From positions 2,976,001 to 3,040,000 of the forward strand of contig NZ_AP028908.1 in the NCBI RefSeq assembly GCF_037076465.1: 64,000 nucleotides of DNA, read 5' to 3'. The DNA is from Pectobacterium araliae. GTDB taxonomy: Bacteria > Pseudomonadota > Gammaproteobacteria > Enterobacterales > Enterobacteriaceae. The notes under the pieces are model-generated. The model made no database searches and was not told the origin of the DNA. It saw nothing but the letters and a program-made list of their open reading frames with translations. How positions within the stretch are numbered: the first letter of the stretch is position 1; the number at the start of each line of letters is the position of its first letter. The translations under genes were made by a program, and so were the position numbers. Shown in pieces: positions 40,224-51,800 of this stretch.

Positions 40224-41072
40224 CTACAGATTGAACCCGTTCATTATCACGCTGAACACGCCGCCAAGTGCCAGCCAGGGACCAAATGCCAACGGTTTAT
40301 CCGTCCCTTCTTTGCGCAGCCCACGCCAGACGAGCGTCACAACCAGCCCGCTCAGCGCCGCTACCAAAACCAGATTCGGCAATGCCTGCCAGCCCAGCCA
40401 GGCACCCAGCGCAGCCAGTAACTTGAAGTCACCGTATCCCAGCGCCTCTTTGCCGGTGGCATATTTAAATCCCCAATAAAGTAGCCACAGCGACAAATAC
40501 CCGGCCATTGCGCCTACCACTGCATCGCGCAATGGCACAAACGTTTCCGACAGATTAAACAATAATCCCACCCACAGGAGTGACAGTGTGAGTACATCCG
40601 GCAGCAGCAGCGTTTTTATATCAATAACGGTCAGCACCAACAGGAAAGACAGCAGAATCAACGTTCCCCACAGCGCCATACCGGGCGTCCATAGCAAACC
40701 CGCCGTCAGAAAGGCCAGCATGGTGATCACTTCCACTAGCGGATATTGCACAGATACCGCTTGATGACAGCAACGGGAGCGCCCGCGTAGCCACAGCCAA
40801 CTGAACAGCGGGATGTTATCTTTCACTGCAATCGCCTGCTGACAATGTGAACAAGCCGAAGGCGGCCACCACAGGTTATAACGCGTACTATCGCGACCGG
40901 AGTCCGTCACTTCCCTCTGAATATCGGTGTCCTGCTGCCAACGCCGTTCCAACATAATTGGCAGGCGGTAAATCACGACATTCAGAAAACTGCCAATAAT
41001 CAGCCCCAACACGCCCAGCGTGCCGAACCACCATGCAGGAAACACCTGTGCGAATTCCCTTAAATCGTCCAC
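40224..41072 (-). CDS. outO: Prepilin peptidase / N-methyltransferase OutO
   Basis: 282 aa, GTG start one base after the stop of the small ORF at 41074-41229. Aspartyl protease Asp pair: ILLSFLLVLTVIDIKTLLLPD and GYGDFKLLAALG. It cleaves the leaders of OutG-K pseudopilins and methylates the new N-terminus. In the cytoplasmic zinc loop the first pair is CSHC, but the second reads RSRCCHQ, where family members have a CxxC-type pair (for instance GRCxxC in PulO), so one zinc cysteine seems to be replaced by Ser. Last gene of the out operon. Confidence 0.94.
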   Translation of the reverse strand: MDDLREFAQVFPAWWFGTLGVLGLIIGSFLNVVIYRLPIMLERRWQQDTDIQREVTDSGRDSTRYNLWWPPSACSHCQQAIAVKDNIPLFSWLWLRGRSRCCHQAVSVQYPLVEVITMLAFLTAGLLWTPGMALWGTLILLSFLLVLTVIDIKTLLLPDVLTLSLLWVGLLFNLSETFVPLRDAVVGAMAGYLSLWLLYWGFKYATGKEALGYGDFKLLAALGAWLGWQALPNLVLVAALSGLVVTLVWRGLRKEGTDKPLAFGPWLALGGVFSVIMNGFNL

Positions 41073-41073
41073 G

Positions 41074-41229
41074 CTAATCCCTGAGTATTGGTAAAGAAGT
41101 GGTATAGATAAATTGACCGTTCTCGCAAGCGTCTACGCGCAGTATGCGGGCAGGTGCATCGCGCGCCGGAAACAGCCCACAGGCCAGAACCAGAGCGACA
41201 CCTGCACCGATGCCGGACTTAAGCGTCAT
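41074..41229 (-). CDS. Short ORF in the outN position
   Basis: 51 codons, too short to be noticed readily. The ATG at 41229 lies inside the end of outM (11-base overlap) and the stop TAG at 41076-41074 is followed after one base by the outO GTG. The product has one hydrophobic segment (SGIGAGVALVLACGLFPA) and a short tail (VDACENGQFIYTTSLPILRD), so it would be a tiny inner-membrane protein. GspN of other systems is ~250 aa, so this is either a drastically reduced OutN or an unrelated coupling ORF. Its tight overlap with both neighbours argues that it is translated. Confidence 0.5.
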   Translation of the reverse strand: MTLKSGIGAGVALVLACGLFPARDAPARILRVDACENGQFIYTTSLPILRD

Positions 41230-41713
41230 CCGCCCGTTCCAGCATCAATCGGGTGACATCTACCATGCCAGGGCTTTGCTCTACGGCATTCACATCCAGC
41301 GACAGCACTTTCACACCGTTTTGCCGTTCCAGTTCACTCAGCCAGCGTAGCAGATTATTGAAGTCGCTCTGCGCTAGCGTCACCGACGCCTGATTGCCCT
41401 GTGGCTGCAAACGGACAACGGACAGTCCGTAACGCTGGGTACTTTGTGAAATCAAAATAGGCAGACTGGTTTCCTTCTGACTATTTTCCCCCTGCGCCAA
41501 ATTTTCCTGCGGGATCGATGAGGCCTGCTTTTGCATCCAACTGACGGTCTGCTGCTCACGGGAAATGGTGCGTTCCCACAGTTCTTCCCGCAATTGCCAC
41601 GGCTGAACAATAGCGTAATACACCAGACAGAGTAGAAGCATCGCCGCACACACAACCATCAGTTGGCGCTCGCGCTGGCTCATCGCCTGCCAGCGTTGTC
41701 GTAATTCATTCAC
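41219..41713 (-). CDS. outM: Type II secretion inner-membrane protein OutM
   Basis: 164 aa, the GspM type: a cytoplasmic start NELRQRWQAMSQRERQLM, a single membrane helix (VVCAAMLLLCLVYYAIVQPW) and a ferredoxin-like periplasmic domain ending SLDVNAVEQSPGMVDVTRLM. It partners OutL in the assembly platform. ATG overlaps the outL stop by 4 bases. Confidence 0.94.
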   Translation of the reverse strand: MNELRQRWQAMSQRERQLMVVCAAMLLLCLVYYAIVQPWQLREELWERTISREQQTVSWMQKQASSIPQENLAQGENSQKETSLPILISQSTQRYGLSVVRLQPQGNQASVTLAQSDFNNLLRWLSELERQNGVKVLSLDVNAVEQSPGMVDVTRLMLERADDA

Positions 41714-42983
41714 TGCTGGCTCCTTAATGTTAACCGGCCTTCGACCCGATCGTTTTCCTGCCGCATCTCCCCCGCCTGTACCTGATAATAAGCAGCAGCC
41801 TGCTGTTGAAACTGCTCCAGCTCTTGATAAGACGAGCCCTGCAATGCCAACCGCAATTCACCCGCAGCACCGTCGTAAGACAGCGACTGAATTTTGATCG
41901 CGCTATTCTGCGTCATGAGTTGCTGCAAAGGGTTCAATTGCTCCAGTAGCCCCTTCCCTGCGCTCCCGGCAGTTGTACGTTGCAGATGCTGCTGCATCTG
42001 TGCTCGCGGGTTAACGACATTCGTCTCGGAAGGGAAAATTTGCCGATAGACGCGCACGCTCTCCTGCCGCCAATGCTCGGCCTGCTGATAAAGCTGATAG
42101 TGCGCCCAGCCAGCGTCAGCCACGACCAACAGGAGGTAACAGGCAAAAGCGATGCCAACGCTACGCCACGGCAACAGGGTGTTTTGCCACGCTTTCTCCG
42201 CCGCGTAATCGCCCTGCCGCAAATCAACCGACGCGGGTAGAGATACCGTTGCCGCCAAGGTAAAGAGATCCGTTGCTGGCTGCGCCTTCCACTCGCCTTC
42301 CTCCTGCCATTCGTACTGCGACAGTTCACCGCCGACCGATGCCGCGCTATAACTATATATCGCAGGCAGCGGCATAGATGCCTTCAGCAGGTCACCACAC
42401 CAGGACGATTCTGCCGCCATGGCATGACCCGTAGGTTGGCGAAACAGCCACATACCATCATGTTGCAACGCGCTCCAACCATCCTGATGTTTTGGCAATA
42501 CGCGGGCATCAGGCAGTAGGGCATCAACGCGAAGACCCAACGCATTACACTGTGTCAGCCACTGCTGCATCCGGTTTTTTTCCACCACGGCGACCGTGCC
42601 ATCATCACCATGAATGTCCAACACGGCAAAATGCAGCTTTTCAATGTCCGTCGCCAGTTGGTCTTCCAGCATAAATGGCACGACTTGCGTCAGTTGACGC
42701 CGCGCCTGCCGGGGTAACGTCACGGCATAAAACGTCACGTCAGTTGCCGGAACCAGAACGCGGGTAAATGTCACGGACGGATAGGCCGCCAACGCTGGAC
42801 GAACCTGTTCTACGCTGCCGCATCCCTGACTCAGTAAGCTTTCCCCATTGGATGAACGAACTTGCCATTCGATTTCTCCCTGTTCCTCTACCGGAAGGCG
42901 TACAATGAGGCACGGCTGTCGAACCACCGAACCTCGATTTACTGGGGCTCTCGCGGTTTTTTGCTTCCATTTTCCCGCTAATT

Positions 42984-42987
<4 letters not shown>
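41710..42987 (-). CDS. outL: Type II secretion assembly protein OutL
   Basis: 425 aa. A cytoplasmic actin-like domain (residues ~20-280, with TFTRVLVPATDVTFYAVTLP and VVPFMLEDQLATDIEKLHFA), one membrane helix near WRSVGIAFACYLLLVVADAG and a periplasmic ferredoxin-like domain. It binds the OutE ATPase and recruits it to the membrane. Overlaps outK and outM by 4 bases each. Confidence 0.95.
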
Positions 42988-44978
<1,991 letters not shown>

Positions 44979-44982
<4 letters not shown>

Positions 44983-45545
44983 CGCTTCTTACCCTGACTC
45001 ATCGACGTCACAAACCGTCCGTTACTATCCACCTGGAGCCAATTCGAGAGCGCCTTGTTGTCAGACTTAACGAGCAGACGGAAAGGCGTGATTTCACCTC
45101 CGGGCAAAATCAGGATATCGGGATCGTCACCACTCTGCGTTTTCTCCACTTTTTTCCCATCGGCCTGCAATAGCTCAAGCCGTAACGCATCGGGTAGCGT
45201 CGCCGATGCGCTCACTCGATACGGTTGCCACGGCTGCCACTTGTAACCCTGCCAGCGATCGCCGCTCGAGATCGGCGCCCCTTCTGATGCAGCGGGTCGC
45301 TGGAGTTGATAAAACTGCCAGCGATCGGGGTAGATCCGCACTCCCAACATGTATTCGTTAACCTGACTGCTTTCAGCAGCAAATTCTAACTGTGCCTGAA
45401 AACGAGCCAACTGCCAGGCACTGTCATTCTGGCGCTCGGAAGGAAACGCCATGACCACCATACCCGCAGCGATGCCAGCCAGTAACACGACCAGCATCAT
45501 TTCCAGCAGGGTGAACCCCTGCTGCTTCCTCGTTGACCGCTTCAT
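44979..45545 (-). CDS. outH: Minor pseudopilin OutH
   Basis: 188 aa. Leader MKRSTRKQQG^FTLLEMMLVVLLAGIAAGMV. C-terminal beta domain with LPGGEITPFRLLV. Connects the tip to the OutG filament. It lies 76 bases after outG. Confidence 0.94.
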
Positions 45546-45621
45546 TGCGCTTCTGCCGTCCTTTTCCCGCCGTCATCGATAGCAACTCCCCACAACCCAT
45601 CTGCAACAAAGACCGATGTCT

Positions 45622-46092
45622 TTATTTTTTATCAAGATTCCAGTTGCCGATGTCATCTTCCGTTCCCGGCATGCCATCTGGCCCCAGAGAGAAGATATCC
45701 AGTTTGCCGTGCTGGCCGGGGTTCAGCAGTTGATAGTCCGTACCCCACGGATCCTGCGGCAGGCGGCGAATATAGCCATCGGCTGGATAGTTGCGCGGTT
45801 CCGGCTGCACTGTCGGCTTCGTCACCAACGCTTTCAGCCCCTGTTCTGTGGACGGGTAGCGATTGTTATCCAGCTTGTACATATCGAGCGCGCTTTCGAG
45901 AGAGACAATATCGCTGACCGCTTTTTGTCGATCCGCCTTTTCTTTATTCCCCATCAGATTGGGCACCACCAAACTTGCCAGCACGCCGAGAATGACGATC
46001 ACCACCATGATTTCCAACAGGGTAAAACCACGCTGACTATAACTATGCTGCCCATAACTATGCTGCCCATAACTACGTTGATACTGTTGCAT
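45622..46092 (-). CDS. outG: Major pseudopilin OutG
   Basis: 156 aa. Cleavage G22^FTLLEIMVVIVILGVLASLV, then the calcium-binding GspG core (ALDMYKLDNNRYPSTEQGLK ... RRLPQDPWGTDYQLLNPG ... DIFSLGPDGMPGTEDDIGNW). The 22-residue leader is much longer than the 5-8 residues usual for GspG and contains SYGQH twice plus SYSQR, from a 15-bp tandem duplication. The pseudopilus shaft is built from this protein. Confidence 0.96.
   Translation of the reverse strand: MQQYQRSYGQHSYGQHSYSQRGFTLLEIMVVIVILGVLASLVVPNLMGNKEKADRQKAVSDIVSLESALDMYKLDNNRYPSTEQGLKALVTKPTVQPEPRNYPADGYIRRLPQDPWGTDYQLLNPGQHGKLDIFSLGPDGMPGTEDDIGNWNLDKK
46039..46068 (+). repeat. 15-bp tandem repeat in the OutG leader
   Basis: Two perfect copies of ATAACTATGCTGCCC (plus-strand reading) followed by a third degraded unit to about 46083. 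The length is a multiple of three, so copy changes keep the frame. Confidence 0.9.
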
Positions 46093-46124
46093 CCTTACTT
46101 TTCCTTGTTCAATTGTTGGTTCTC

Positions 46125-47351
46125 TTACGAACTCATTAACGTATTCAGTTGCAGGATCGGTTGTAAAATCGCCAATACGATAAACAGCACTACTGCCGCC
46201 ATGCTGACGACCAGCAGAGGTTCAAATAACCCCAGTGCCAACGTCATTTGTGAACTGAATTCACGATCCTGATTATCTGCCGCCCGTTCCAGCATGCTGT
46301 CCAGCTCGCCGCTGCGTTCACCACTGGCAATCATATGGCGCATCATCGGGGGAAAGAGTGCCGTCTGTTCCAGCGCTTTGTGCAGGCTAACGCCCTCTCG
46401 TACCGCATCCGTCGCCAGAGAGAGTCGATGGCGGGCGTAATCATTGCTCATCACATCGCCGCTAATACGCATCGCCTGTAGCAGCGGCACGGCACTGGCG
46501 TTGAGAATACTGAGCGTCCGCGCGTAGCGTGCCGTATTCAGGCCGCGAGCGATACGACCAAGCAGCGGTAAATACAGCAGGCGTCGATGAAAACTAACGC
46601 GCCGTTTCTCCTGTCGCAACATCACGCGCAACGCCATAAACCCTGCCAACACCGCCAGCATGAACCACGGCCCAAACGCGCGCACGGCATCACTCATCCC
46701 CATCAACGCACGGGTTGAAAGCGGCAGCGCCTGCTTCATATGAATAAATTGTTCGACGACTTTCGGCACCACAACGGACAGCAAAATACTAACCACGGTA
46801 ATCGCGACTACGGTTAGCACGCAGGGATAAATCATCGCCTGCTGGATGCGGCTACGCATCTGTTGACGCTGCTCGGTGTAGTCCGCCAGCCGGTTCAGCA
46901 CGTCATCCAGATGACCGGACGTTTCACCCGCAGCGACCATTGCGCAGTACAAGCGCTCAAAGCTAGCGGGAAAACATTTCATGGCATCAGCCAGCGAGTG
47001 ACCTTCCATCACCTTGCTGCGCACCGCCGCCATCAACTGGCTCAGATGCGGCTTTTCACTTTGCTTCGCCACGGCATCCAGCGCTTCTTCCAGCGGCAGC
47101 GATGCCGCCACTAGCGTAGCCAACTGGCGCGTCAACAATGCTAAATCTGAGGTACTAATACGGATCTTGCGACGTAGGGAGAAACCCGTAGCGCTGGATT
47201 TCTGCTGTTCGCCTCGGTTTTCATCAACCGACAGCGGCACCAGCCCGCGCTCCCGCAATAACTGACGTGCCTGTCTGGCAGAGTCGGCCTCCTGAGTGCC
47301 ACGGCATTTTTTCCCCTGCGCATCCAGCGCCTGATAGTGGTACTGTGCCAT
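46125..47351 (-). CDS. outF: Type II secretion inner-membrane platform protein OutF
   Basis: 408 aa, GspF length. Starts [20 protein letters not shown], has the family signature [20 protein letters not shown] and its repeat [17 protein letters not shown], and three hydrophobic segments. It couples the OutE ATPase to pseudopilus growth. One base separates it from outE. Confidence 0.96.
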   Translation of the reverse strand: MAQYHYQALDAQGKKCRGTQEADSARQARQLLRERGLVPLSVDENRGEQQKSSATGFSLRRKIRISTSDLALLTRQLATLVAASLPLEEALDAVAKQSEKPHLSQLMAAVRSKVMEGHSLADAMKCFPASFERLYCAMVAAGETSGHLDDVLNRLADYTEQRQQMRSRIQQAMIYPCVLTVVAITVVSILLSVVVPKVVEQFIHMKQALPLSTRALMGMSDAVRAFGPWFMLAVLAGFMALRVMLRQEKRRVSFHRRLLYLPLLGRIARGLNTARYARTLSILNASAVPLLQAMRISGDVMSNDYARHRLSLATDAVREGVSLHKALEQTALFPPMMRHMIASGERSGELDSMLERAADNQDREFSSQMTLALGLFEPLLVVSMAAVVLFIVLAILQPILQLNTLMSS

Positions 47352-47352
47352 C

Positions 47353-48849
47353 TCATTCCTCTTTGGTTACGCGGATCACTTCTTCCCAGGTCGTGAGCCC
47401 CGCCAGTACCTTATCCAACCCGTCCTGACGGATAGTGGTTCGATTCCTCCCCAGAATCTGCGCAATCGCCATTTCACCGTCACTGCGGTGGATCGCGGCG
47501 CGGACATCGTCATTAATCAGCACCAGCTCATGAATGCCGATACGTCCCCGGTAGCCGGTAAAGCTACACTGCGGACAGCCAACGGGATTATGCAGCAGCG
47601 TATCAGGCGCGATCCCCATCTGTTTCGCCTGGATTGGATCGACAGGTTGTGGCTGGCTACAGTCAGAACATAGCGTCCTGACCAGACGCTGTGCGAGTAC
47701 ACCCAGCAGAGAGGTTGACAGCAGGAAAGGTTCGACGCCCATATCCTGCAAACGAGACAACGCGCCCAGCGCACTATTGGTATGCAGTGTGGATAACACG
47801 AGGTGACCCGTCAGCGAGGCCTGCACAGCAATCTGCGCCGTTTCACCATCACGGATTTCCCCCACCAGCACAACGTCCGGATCCTGACGCAAAATGGCAC
47901 GCAGCCCGCGGGCAAACGTCATATCCACTTTGGTATTGACCTGCGTTTGCCCGATGCCTTCCAGCTCATATTCGATGGGATCTTCCACCGTCATGATGTT
48001 ACGTTCCGAAGCATTTAGGCGACTAAGCGCAGCATAAAGCGTGGTACTTTTCCCCGACCCAGTCGGGCCGGTGACCAGAATAATGCCGTGTGGGCGGTGG
48101 ATCAGACTGTCCAGCAGTTGTCGATTGCGTTCCGACATGCCTAGCAATTCAAGATCGAGCTTAACGCTGTTTTTATCCAGCAAACGTAGCACAACACGCT
48201 CACCGTAATTCGACGGCAGCGTGGAGACACGCACGTCAACCGCCCGTCCTCCCACCCTCAGCGCCATGCGCCCATCCTGCGGGATACGCTTTTCCGCAAT
48301 ATCCAGCTTTGCCATGACTTTGATACGCGACACCAGCAGCGAAGCCAGCTTACGCTGTGGACGCAAGATCTCACGCAGTACGCCGTCAACGCGGAAACGG
48401 ATCAGCAAATAACGTTCATAGGTTTCGATATGAATATCCGATGCCTTATTCTTGATCGCTTCGGTCAGCATGGCGTTAATGAGGCGGATAATCGGTGCGT
48501 CGTCGTCGGCATCGAGCAAATCATCGCTGTCTGGCAGTTCTTCCACCAGCGTATAGAAGTCCATCTCGTTGCCGATGTCCTCCATCAAGCGACGTGCTTC
48601 TTCCGAATCGCGCTGATAGCTAATGACCAATTGCCGCTCAAATTCTTCGTCCGTGACCCGCTCAATTCTGAGCGAACACCCAGCAACCCGACGCGCCTCC
48701 AACAACGCAGCCGCTGGTGTCTGCGCAACACAAATTGTCTGGAGGTTCGCATCACTATCCCCTTGCAACAGCAGAATTTGCTGCGACCGTGCATAGGCGA
48801 AAGGCAATATGGGGCGTAATTCTATCATCTGGGAGGCAACGTCACTCAT
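47353..48849 (-). CDS. outE: Type II secretion ATPase OutE
   Basis: 498 aa. Walker [13 protein letters not shown], Asp box and Walker B ([20 protein letters not shown]), His box, and the zinc-binding CxxC...CxxC (CSDC ... CPQC) characteristic of GspE. It powers pseudopilus assembly at the cytoplasmic face with OutL. Overlaps outD by 4 bases. Confidence 0.97.
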   Translation of the reverse strand: MSDVASQMIELRPILPFAYARSQQILLLQGDSDANLQTICVAQTPAAALLEARRVAGCSLRIERVTDEEFERQLVISYQRDSEEARRLMEDIGNEMDFYTLVEELPDSDDLLDADDDAPIIRLINAMLTEAIKNKASDIHIETYERYLLIRFRVDGVLREILRPQRKLASLLVSRIKVMAKLDIAEKRIPQDGRMALRVGGRAVDVRVSTLPSNYGERVVLRLLDKNSVKLDLELLGMSERNRQLLDSLIHRPHGIILVTGPTGSGKSTTLYAALSRLNASERNIMTVEDPIEYELEGIGQTQVNTKVDMTFARGLRAILRQDPDVVLVGEIRDGETAQIAVQASLTGHLVLSTLHTNSALGALSRLQDMGVEPFLLSTSLLGVLAQRLVRTLCSDCSQPQPVDPIQAKQMGIAPDTLLHNPVGCPQCSFTGYRGRIGIHELVLINDDVRAAIHRSDGEMAIAQILGRNRTTIRQDGLDKVLAGLTTWEEVIRVTKEE

Positions 48850-50900
48850 TTCCCGCCCGCCGGATAGAACGCAACAATAGAAGACTGAACCTGACGGAAC
48901 GTATAGGCATTTCCGCCTTCCGGCAAGCGCAGTAAATCGTTACTCAAAAGCCCCCCTTCACCACGACTCACGTCCCGCTGTTTATCTTCCTCAGCATTAA
49001 ATGAGTGATATTTACTGGCAGAAGCGCTCTGATATTGGCTGCGATCGCGAATAATAGAAGGACGGATAAACAGCATCAGGTTACGCTTTTTCGTTTCCTG
49101 GCTGTTAGAACGGAACAAGTATCCCAGAACGGGAATATCTCCCAACAGGGGCACTTTACTTGCAGACTCATTGGTACTTTTATCCAGCAAACCGCCCACC
49201 ACCACGGTTTCGCCGCTGCTAACCAACACCGCATTATTAACAGTACGCGTATTGAATGTTGCCCCTAGGTCGGTGCTGCTGCTAGAAGCCGCATCTGCCA
49301 CGCTGGAGACTTCCTGTTCGATTTCCAGCAGAACGGAGTCGCCTTCGTTAATTTGGGGCTTCACTTTCAGTTTGATACCGACCGTTTTACGTTCCACCGT
49401 TTGGAAAACGTTGTCGCCGGATGTCGTCTGCGACCCCGCCAATACAGGTACTTCTTGACCAACGTTAAACGTTGCTTCCATATTGTCCAGCGTCACAATG
49501 CTGGGTGTTGCCAGAATATCGTTCTTGCTGTTTTTGGACAGTGCCGTCAGCAGCATGCCCCAGTTACCCTGATAGAAGCCGGCGGCAATGCCGTTGAAAC
49601 CGCCAAGTGCACTCGTCGCTGCCGTACCAAGCGTTCCATCACGCCGATACTGATCCGATCCCGCCATCATTGTCGTGATCGGCAACCCGGTATTCGTGAA
49701 CTGCGTTACCCCGGCATTCTTATTCGCCCACTGCACACCGAGGTTCATCCCATCGGCATCTTGTACTTCCGCGATGATCGCTTCGACCAACACCTGTGGA
49801 CGACGGATATCCAACTGCGCAATCACCTGCTCCAGATCGCGCATAATGTCAGGCGCTGCGTTCACAATCAGCGAGTTGGTTTGCTCATGCGCCTTAATCG
49901 AAATATCTTTACGCAGCGCAGGCAGCGCATTTTGTTGGTCGGTTTGGATACTGTCGCCTACGCCCGTGAGCACTTCAACCAGATCAGTAGCCTTGGCGTA
50001 TTTGAGATAAATGACTTTGGTGTTGCCCTGCACCGCCTGCTGGCGATCGAGCTGCTTGACCATATCGATAACACGCTGGCGTGAATTCGGTTCACCACGT
50101 ACCAGCACTGAATTGGTTCGTTCATCGGCTACCACATTCGCAGTCAGCATACCCGGCAAGGCGGACTTCTCGTCCATCTTGTTCAATTCATTCACCATCT
50201 TCACGACTTCCGTTGAGGACGCGTAAGACAGTGGAATACTGGTGACATTCCGATCGCCCGTCTGATCAACCCGTTCGACGATCGTCATCAACCGCTTGAT
50301 TACCCCCGCACGCCCAGTCATCAGCAACACGTTAGACGGCTCGTAATGCACCACGCTCCCAGCGCCCGCGTTGTCGTTCAACTGACGCAGCAGCGGCGCC
50401 AAATCACGGGCTGCCACATTGTTGACTGGCACCACACGCGTAACAACTTCATCGCCGACACCAGGTTGATCATCACTGGCCAGCGGCATCGACGTCGATT
50501 TCGCGTCTTTTGAGCGAATAATTTTCAATACATTGTTATCCATCGGGATAACAGTAAATCCATAAACATCCAGCACGCTAAGGAAGAACTGGTAATACTG
50601 CTCTTCGTTCATCATGTCGTAGCTGCGTACGGTAATCGTTCCGCTGACCGACGGATCGATAATCACCGTCTTATTCAGATTCTTACTGACAGTATTGATA
50701 AACTCTTGAATATCCGTACCCTTAAAGCTGGCGGAAAATTCAGCGCTCCACGCTAACGATGACGCCACTAGCAAAACACTCCCACCGAGCAATAACATGC
50801 TCTTGCGGCGTATATGACCAAGCCATTGGTTTTTATGCTTCGAAAAAACCTGACGCTTAAAAAATCCCTGTCCCTTGCTAAACAAATTAGTGGTCTCCAT
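48846..50900 (-). CDS. outD: Type II secretion outer-membrane secretin OutD
   Basis: 684 aa from the ATG at 50900, chosen because it overlaps the outC stop by 14 bases; the frame is open to 50936. The signal helix follows a ~35-residue charged head ([19 protein letters not shown]). N0 domain [21 protein letters not shown]1-N3 repeats and the secretin domain ([10 protein letters not shown] ... VPVLAGSQT ... [15 protein letters not shown]) follow. The last residues form the S-domain bound by pilotin OutS. It is the exit channel for folded pectinases and cellulases. Confidence 0.95.
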   Translation of the reverse strand: METTNLFSKGQGFFKRQVFSKHKNQWLGHIRRKSMLLLGGSVLLVASSLAWSAEFSASFKGTDIQEFINTVSKNLNKTVIIDPSVSGTITVRSYDMMNEEQYYQFFLSVLDVYGFTVIPMDNNVLKIIRSKDAKSTSMPLASDDQPGVGDEVVTRVVPVNNVAARDLAPLLRQLNDNAGAGSVVHYEPSNVLLMTGRAGVIKRLMTIVERVDQTGDRNVTSIPLSYASSTEVVKMVNELNKMDEKSALPGMLTANVVADERTNSVLVRGEPNSRQRVIDMVKQLDRQQAVQGNTKVIYLKYAKATDLVEVLTGVGDSIQTDQQNALPALRKDISIKAHEQTNSLIVNAAPDIMRDLEQVIAQLDIRRPQVLVEAIIAEVQDADGMNLGVQWANKNAGVTQFTNTGLPITTMMAGSDQYRRDGTLGTAATSALGGFNGIAAGFYQGNWGMLLTALSKNSKNDILATPSIVTLDNMEATFNVGQEVPVLAGSQTTSGDNVFQTVERKTVGIKLKVKPQINEGDSVLLEIEQEVSSVADAASSSSTDLGATFNTRTVNNAVLVSSGETVVVGGLLDKSTNESASKVPLLGDIPVLGYLFRSNSQETKKRNLMLFIRPSIIRDRSQYQSASASKYHSFNAEEDKQRDVSRGEGGLLSNDLLRLPEGGNAYTFRQVQSSIVAFYPAGGK

Positions 50901-51750
50901 CCAGTGCCAGATATATATCCTGCTGTTGACCATCACGCTCGACGGTCAAATTAAATTTGCTCATCCCTGCCAATTGCGCCATTGCCTGCTGTGCCTGATC
51001 CGTATCACGTAAATCCATGCCGTTTAATGACACGGCGAGATCGTTATCCTGCAAGCCTGCGCGGTAGAAAAGATCGGGATTTTTGCCGGGGTTTAACTGA
51101 TATCCTTTCAGTACGTCTTCTTCCGTGACGGGAGAAATGGTGAGGTAATCCTGCGCCGTAAAGGGGGCTTTTTGTATTTCGTCTTTCACCTGGCTAAAGG
51201 CGCCAGAAGACGGCGGTGCATCAGGCGCTTTTTCTTCCTGATATAAATGCAGCGCCTCATAGCGCCCCTGATACTGGAGCACGACACGATCGGCAGAGAT
51301 AGTCACAATTTTAGCTTCATAGCCCGGCACCGCATCGCCGACGTTACGGCTATATTGCTGACTATCTTTAGCGATAATGGCAATCGAACGTTTAGTGTCT
51401 TCACTCGCCAACACCCCAGTCAGACTGATATTTAACGCTGACAGAGGAATATCACCAGATAATACGGCGTTGTTAACTGTGGAGGCATCCGCATCGGGAG
51501 CATGGCCAAACAAGGTAAAATCACCCGGCATAGCGGATTTTTCTTTCGCTTGGGCAGGCGTGACTGACGCGCCAGCAATGCGCGAGTCTTCAGGTAGGAG
51601 AAAACGCCAGGTCAGTACAGCCAACTGCTGACAAATCAGCAGTAAAATCAGCCCCAACACAATACGTCGAATCAAAGGCGCGGGCAGTGACCGGAGAGCG
51701 ACAACCAGCGAATTAAAGGACAGCTCTTTGAAAGCTTGCAATCGTGCCAT
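50887..51750 (-). CDS. outC: Type II secretion protein OutC
   Basis: 287 aa. One N-terminal membrane helix (LIRRIVLGLILLLICQQLAV), a homology-region domain that binds the secretin N0 (LTGVLASEDTKRSIAIIAKD) and a C-terminal PDZ domain (GLQDNDLAVSLNGMDLRDTD). It links inner membrane platform and secretin and takes part in substrate choice. Only 50 bases separate it from pehX. Confidence 0.95.
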   Translation of the reverse strand: MARLQAFKELSFNSLVVALRSLPAPLIRRIVLGLILLLICQQLAVLTWRFLLPEDSRIAGASVTPAQAKEKSAMPGDFTLFGHAPDADASTVNNAVLSGDIPLSALNISLTGVLASEDTKRSIAIIAKDSQQYSRNVGDAVPGYEAKIVTISADRVVLQYQGRYEALHLYQEEKAPDAPPSSGAFSQVKDEIQKAPFTAQDYLTISPVTEEDVLKGYQLNPGKNPDLFYRAGLQDNDLAVSLNGMDLRDTDQAQQAMAQLAGMSKFNLTVERDGQQQDIYLALDGDH

Positions 51751-51770
51751 AGGTAATCATCCATAATACT

Positions 51771-51792
51771 CCCCACGCCCAACAGCGTGGGG
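51771..51792. terminator. Hairpin between pehX and outC
   Basis: CCCCACGC and GCGTGGGG form a perfect 8-pair stem with a 6-base loop. No T run follows on the minus strand, so it may only attenuate transcription from pehX into the out operon, or stabilise the pehX mRNA end. Confidence 0.55.
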
Positions 51793-51800
51793 AAAATGCC

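Noticed and set aside
45616..46272. 218-codon plus-strand open frame across outG/outF
   Set aside because: Antisense to outG and outF, including the outG repeat (it reads LPITMLPITML); not a gene.
49353..50084. 243-codon plus-strand open frame inside outD
   Set aside because: Antisense to a well conserved secretin gene, no ribosome site and Arg/His-rich composition.
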